15,914 bases of DNA. It comes from Myxococcales bacterium (lineage in GTDB: Bacteria > Myxococcota > Bradymonadia > UBA7976 > UBA1532). The stretch lies in assembly GCA_020430675.1 (NCBI GenBank), contig JAGQJJ010000016.1, positions 1 through 15,914 of the forward strand, written 5' to 3'. Made by a program: the position numbers and the translations under genes. Shown here in pieces: positions 14,101 to 15,914 of the stretch. Each line of letters opens with the position of its first letter. The stretch's first letter is position 1. The notes under the pieces were generated by a model that saw nothing but the letters and a program-made list of their open reading frames with translations, was not told where the DNA came from and made no database searches.

Positions 14101-15914
14101 CAGTCCTGGTCGAACTGCAGGCGCAGGCGCCCGTTGGTCGAGTTGAGGTTGGCGTCCTGCTCGTTGGTGAGCTCGGCGGTGGCCTCGTTGTTGATGCGGT
14201 ACTCAAGGCGGAACTGCGGGACCTGGGTGTCGTCGGCGTCGCCGACCAGGGTGCTGGTGACGAGGCGCAGGCGGCGCGAGAGCAGCTTGTCGGCTTCGAT
14301 GAAGAGGCTGCCGGTCGAGCCGGTGGAGAGCGAGAGGTCGATGTCGAGGGTGTCTTCGAGCGGGCGCTCGACCAGCCCGAGCAGCGGTTGCAGCACGACC
14401 TCGGTGGCCGGCTGGGCGCTGGCGGCGCCGGTGAGCTGGTCGGGCAGGCTGCCGGTGAGCACCAGCGTCGCGATCTCGATCTTCGACAGGCCGCTATTGC
14501 TCGACAGGTTCAACGTGATCTCGGGCGGCGCGCCGCGGGTGGGCAGGCGGTAGCGCGCCTGCAGCACGACTTCTTCGAGGCGCACATCGGTGGTGAGCTG
14601 GTCGAAGGTGCTGCCGCTGGTGGCGCCGTCGGTGCGGATGCGGAAGGTGTGCGTCGCTTCGACATCGGCGTCGAGGAAGTCGACCCCGCCGAAGTCGACG
14701 GTGCCGCGGGTGACCTCGAACGGCCGCCGCGCATAGGTCAGCTTCGAGTCGGGCAGCACCGAGACCTGGCCGGTGATCTGCAGCGCGTCTTCGGGGCTGT
14801 CGGTAGGCCTCGAGTAGAGAAAGCCGCGAATCTTCGGCAGTTCGAGGCGCATTTCCAGGTCGGTCGTCAGCACCGTGATCTGGTTGCGCACATAGAAGTC
14901 GCCGTCGCCGGTGACCGACAGGTCGAGGAAGAGGCGCTGGAGGAGCGGCACGCGCTCGAACACGTTGACCTGCCGCGCCCGCGCCGAGCCGACGAGGTTG
15001 TCGCGCACGCCTTGGTTGATCTCGCTGGCGCTGGTGATGTCGGCGACGTACTCGCCGCGCAGGATCTTGACCGGGCCGCCGACGATGAGGCGCGTCTCGA
15101 GCGGGCGGCGGGGCAGCGGGTGCTGGCAGAGCGTGACTTCGAGGGCGGGCGCGTTGATGGTGGCGCGGATGTAATGCGGGATGTTGACCGCCATCTCGGT
15201 GACGTCGGTGCGCACGGTGATGAAGTCGGGCACGCCGCCGCGGAACTCGACGCGGGCGCGGTCGACGTTGATCGGGGCCTCGTCGCGCAGCAGGCGGAAG
15301 CGGTTTGGGACCATGCGATCGCCGGCGCGGCGCTCGGCGGCCAGGCTCAGCGCAAACGAAAATGCGGGCAGCGCGGCCGCTTCGAGGGCGGTCGAGCCCG
15401 GGCACAGGCCGATGGGCGCGTCGTCGGTGAGCGGTTCGAGCGTGAAGACGACCGGCTCGACGAGTTCGAGCAAGCCGCCCACGACCGATGAGCGCGGCAC
15501 GAGCGCGGCTTCGTCGAGTTGCACTTCGCCGCGGATTTGCGGGCGGTCCAGCGGGCCGGTCAGATCGACCGAGAAGGCGCCGCGGCCGTCGAGCCGCGGG
15601 AAGACCGAGGCGAGGAACGGCGAGACCAGGGCCAGGTCGACGTCGCCCGCGGCGCGCACATCGAGGTCGGGGCCGGCGTCGCCGCCCAGGCCCAGCGTGC
15701 CGGTGGCGGCGATCTGCGAGCGAGCCAAAGCCGGCGGCGCGCCCTCGGCCGATCCCTCGGCGCCGTCTTCGCCGTCGCGGGCCTCGCGCTCGACTTCGAG
15801 GCGCAGGGCGTCGAGGTTGAGCACGTCATGCCGCAAGCTGAGGGCGATGGGGGCCTGGGCGCGGACGTGAAAGCGGTCGTCGCCGGACGTGTAGGTGGCC
15901 CCGAGGCGCTCCAG
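14100..15914 (-). CDS. TamB-like translocation/assembly module protein, C-terminal 604 residues
   Basis: The frame is open to the window edge (15914), so the N-terminal part is missing; a TTG at 15836 is not the real start. TamB proteins are inner-membrane-anchored, periplasm-spanning beta-rich proteins that work with TamA-type Omp85 proteins and carry lipids or assist barrel assembly. The sequence is almost all alternating beta-strand, as expected. Typical TamB (DUF490) elements near the end are KIEIATLVLTGSLPDQLTG, a DIDLSLSTGSTGSLFIEADK segment, then KLLSRRLRLVTSTLVG and FRLEYRINNEATAEL, followed by a polar last strand. An acidic Glu/Gly/Ala-rich patch lies near 15730-15790. The stop overlaps the Omp85 gene start, so the pair is translationally coupled. 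The order tamB then tamA is the reverse of the E. coli tamAB order. Confidence 0.88.
   Translation of the reverse strand: MERLGATYTSGDDRFHVRAQAPIALSLRHDVLNLDALRLEVEREARDGEDGAEGSAEGAPPALARSQIAATGTLGLGGDAGPDLDVRAAGDVDLALVSPFLASVFPRLDGRGAFSVDLTGPLDRPQIRGEVQLDEAALVPRSSVVGGLLELVEPVVFTLEPLTDDAPIGLCPGSTALEAAALPAFSFALSLAAERRAGDRMVPNRFRLLRDEAPINVDRARVEFRGGVPDFITVRTDVTEMAVNIPHYIRATINAPALEVTLCQHPLPRRPLETRLIVGGPVKILRGEYVADITSASEINQGVRDNLVGSARARQVNVFERVPLLQRLFLDLSVTGDGDFYVRNQITVLTTDLEMRLELPKIRGFLYSRPTDSPEDALQITGQVSVLPDSKLTYARRPFEVTRGTVDFGGVDFLDADVEATHTFRIRTDGATSGSTFDQLTTDVRLEEVVLQARYRLPTRGAPPEITLNLSSNSGLSKIEIATLVLTGSLPDQLTGAASAQPATEVVLQPLLGLVERPLEDTLDIDLSLSTGSTGSLFIEADKLLSRRLRLVTSTLVGDADDTQVPQFRLEYRINNEATAELTNEQDANLNSTNGRLRLQFDQD

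Noticed and set aside
12559..14553. 664-codon plus-strand open frame opposite the Omp85 gene
   Set aside because: It is an antisense shadow. Its product is a low-complexity Ala/Glu/Val/Asp/His mix without motifs, while the minus strand encodes a clear Omp85 protein in the same stretch.
14388..15491. 367-codon plus-strand open frame opposite tamB
   Set aside because: Antisense shadow of a beta-rich TamB frame; low complexity.
1..15914. Mobile element, CRISPR array, tRNA or rRNA
   Set aside because: No transposase, integrase, spaced direct repeats, terminal inverted repeats or RNA-gene signature was seen. The cpaF junction has no insertion-sequence ends.

Overview
The window is high-GC bacterial DNA with two outer-membrane systems, a Tad pilus locus, a murein endopeptidase and lipoprotein maturation genes, so the organism is a Gram-negative diderm. 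GC content, tandem lgt genes, a TamB/Omp85 pair with many disulfide-like cysteine pairs, and a Cys-rich 'C-x-S-D' motif suggest a deltaproteobacterial-type lineage (Myxococcota or Bradymonadota-like). That placement is inference, not proof.

Left arm, plus strand (1-5323): the end of a TadE-like pseudopilin gene (cut by the window edge), then cpaB, cpaC, cpaE and cpaF. They are packed with ATGA overlaps or gaps of 2-16 nt, as in a Tad/Flp pilus operon. The motor ATPase gene cpaF is not intact. It reads normally through Walker A and Walker B, then near 4622-4645 switches in frame into about 226 codons of an unrelated four-helix membrane protein. The ATPase's C-terminal part and the expected tadB/tadC genes are missing. 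This is either a real deletion-fusion that disabled the pilus locus or an assembly chimera.

Centre, plus strand (5324-7212): an AT-richer 138-bp spacer, a secreted murein endopeptidase of the MepA (M74) family with a LysM domain, and a small AAA_28-type P-loop protein.

Right arm, minus strand (15914-7216, read leftward): the C-terminal 604 residues of a TamB-like protein, an overlapping 1124-residue Omp85 (TamA/BamA-type) protein with about seven POTRA-like units, an exported protein of unknown function, a hairpin, then lspA and two different lgt genes. The TamB-Omp85 pair would carry out outer-membrane protein or lipid transport across the periplasm. LspA and the two Lgt proteins carry out lipoprotein maturation at the inner membrane. 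The last lgt converges on the AAA_28 gene with only 3 nt between their stops.

No tRNA, rRNA, CRISPR array, insertion sequence or integrase was seen. The long antisense ORFs are composition shadows. The best leads are the cpaF junction, the tandem lgt pair in which the first copy carries an inserted Cys-rich loop and altered motifs, and the POTRA-rich, cysteine-paired Omp85 coupled to TamB.
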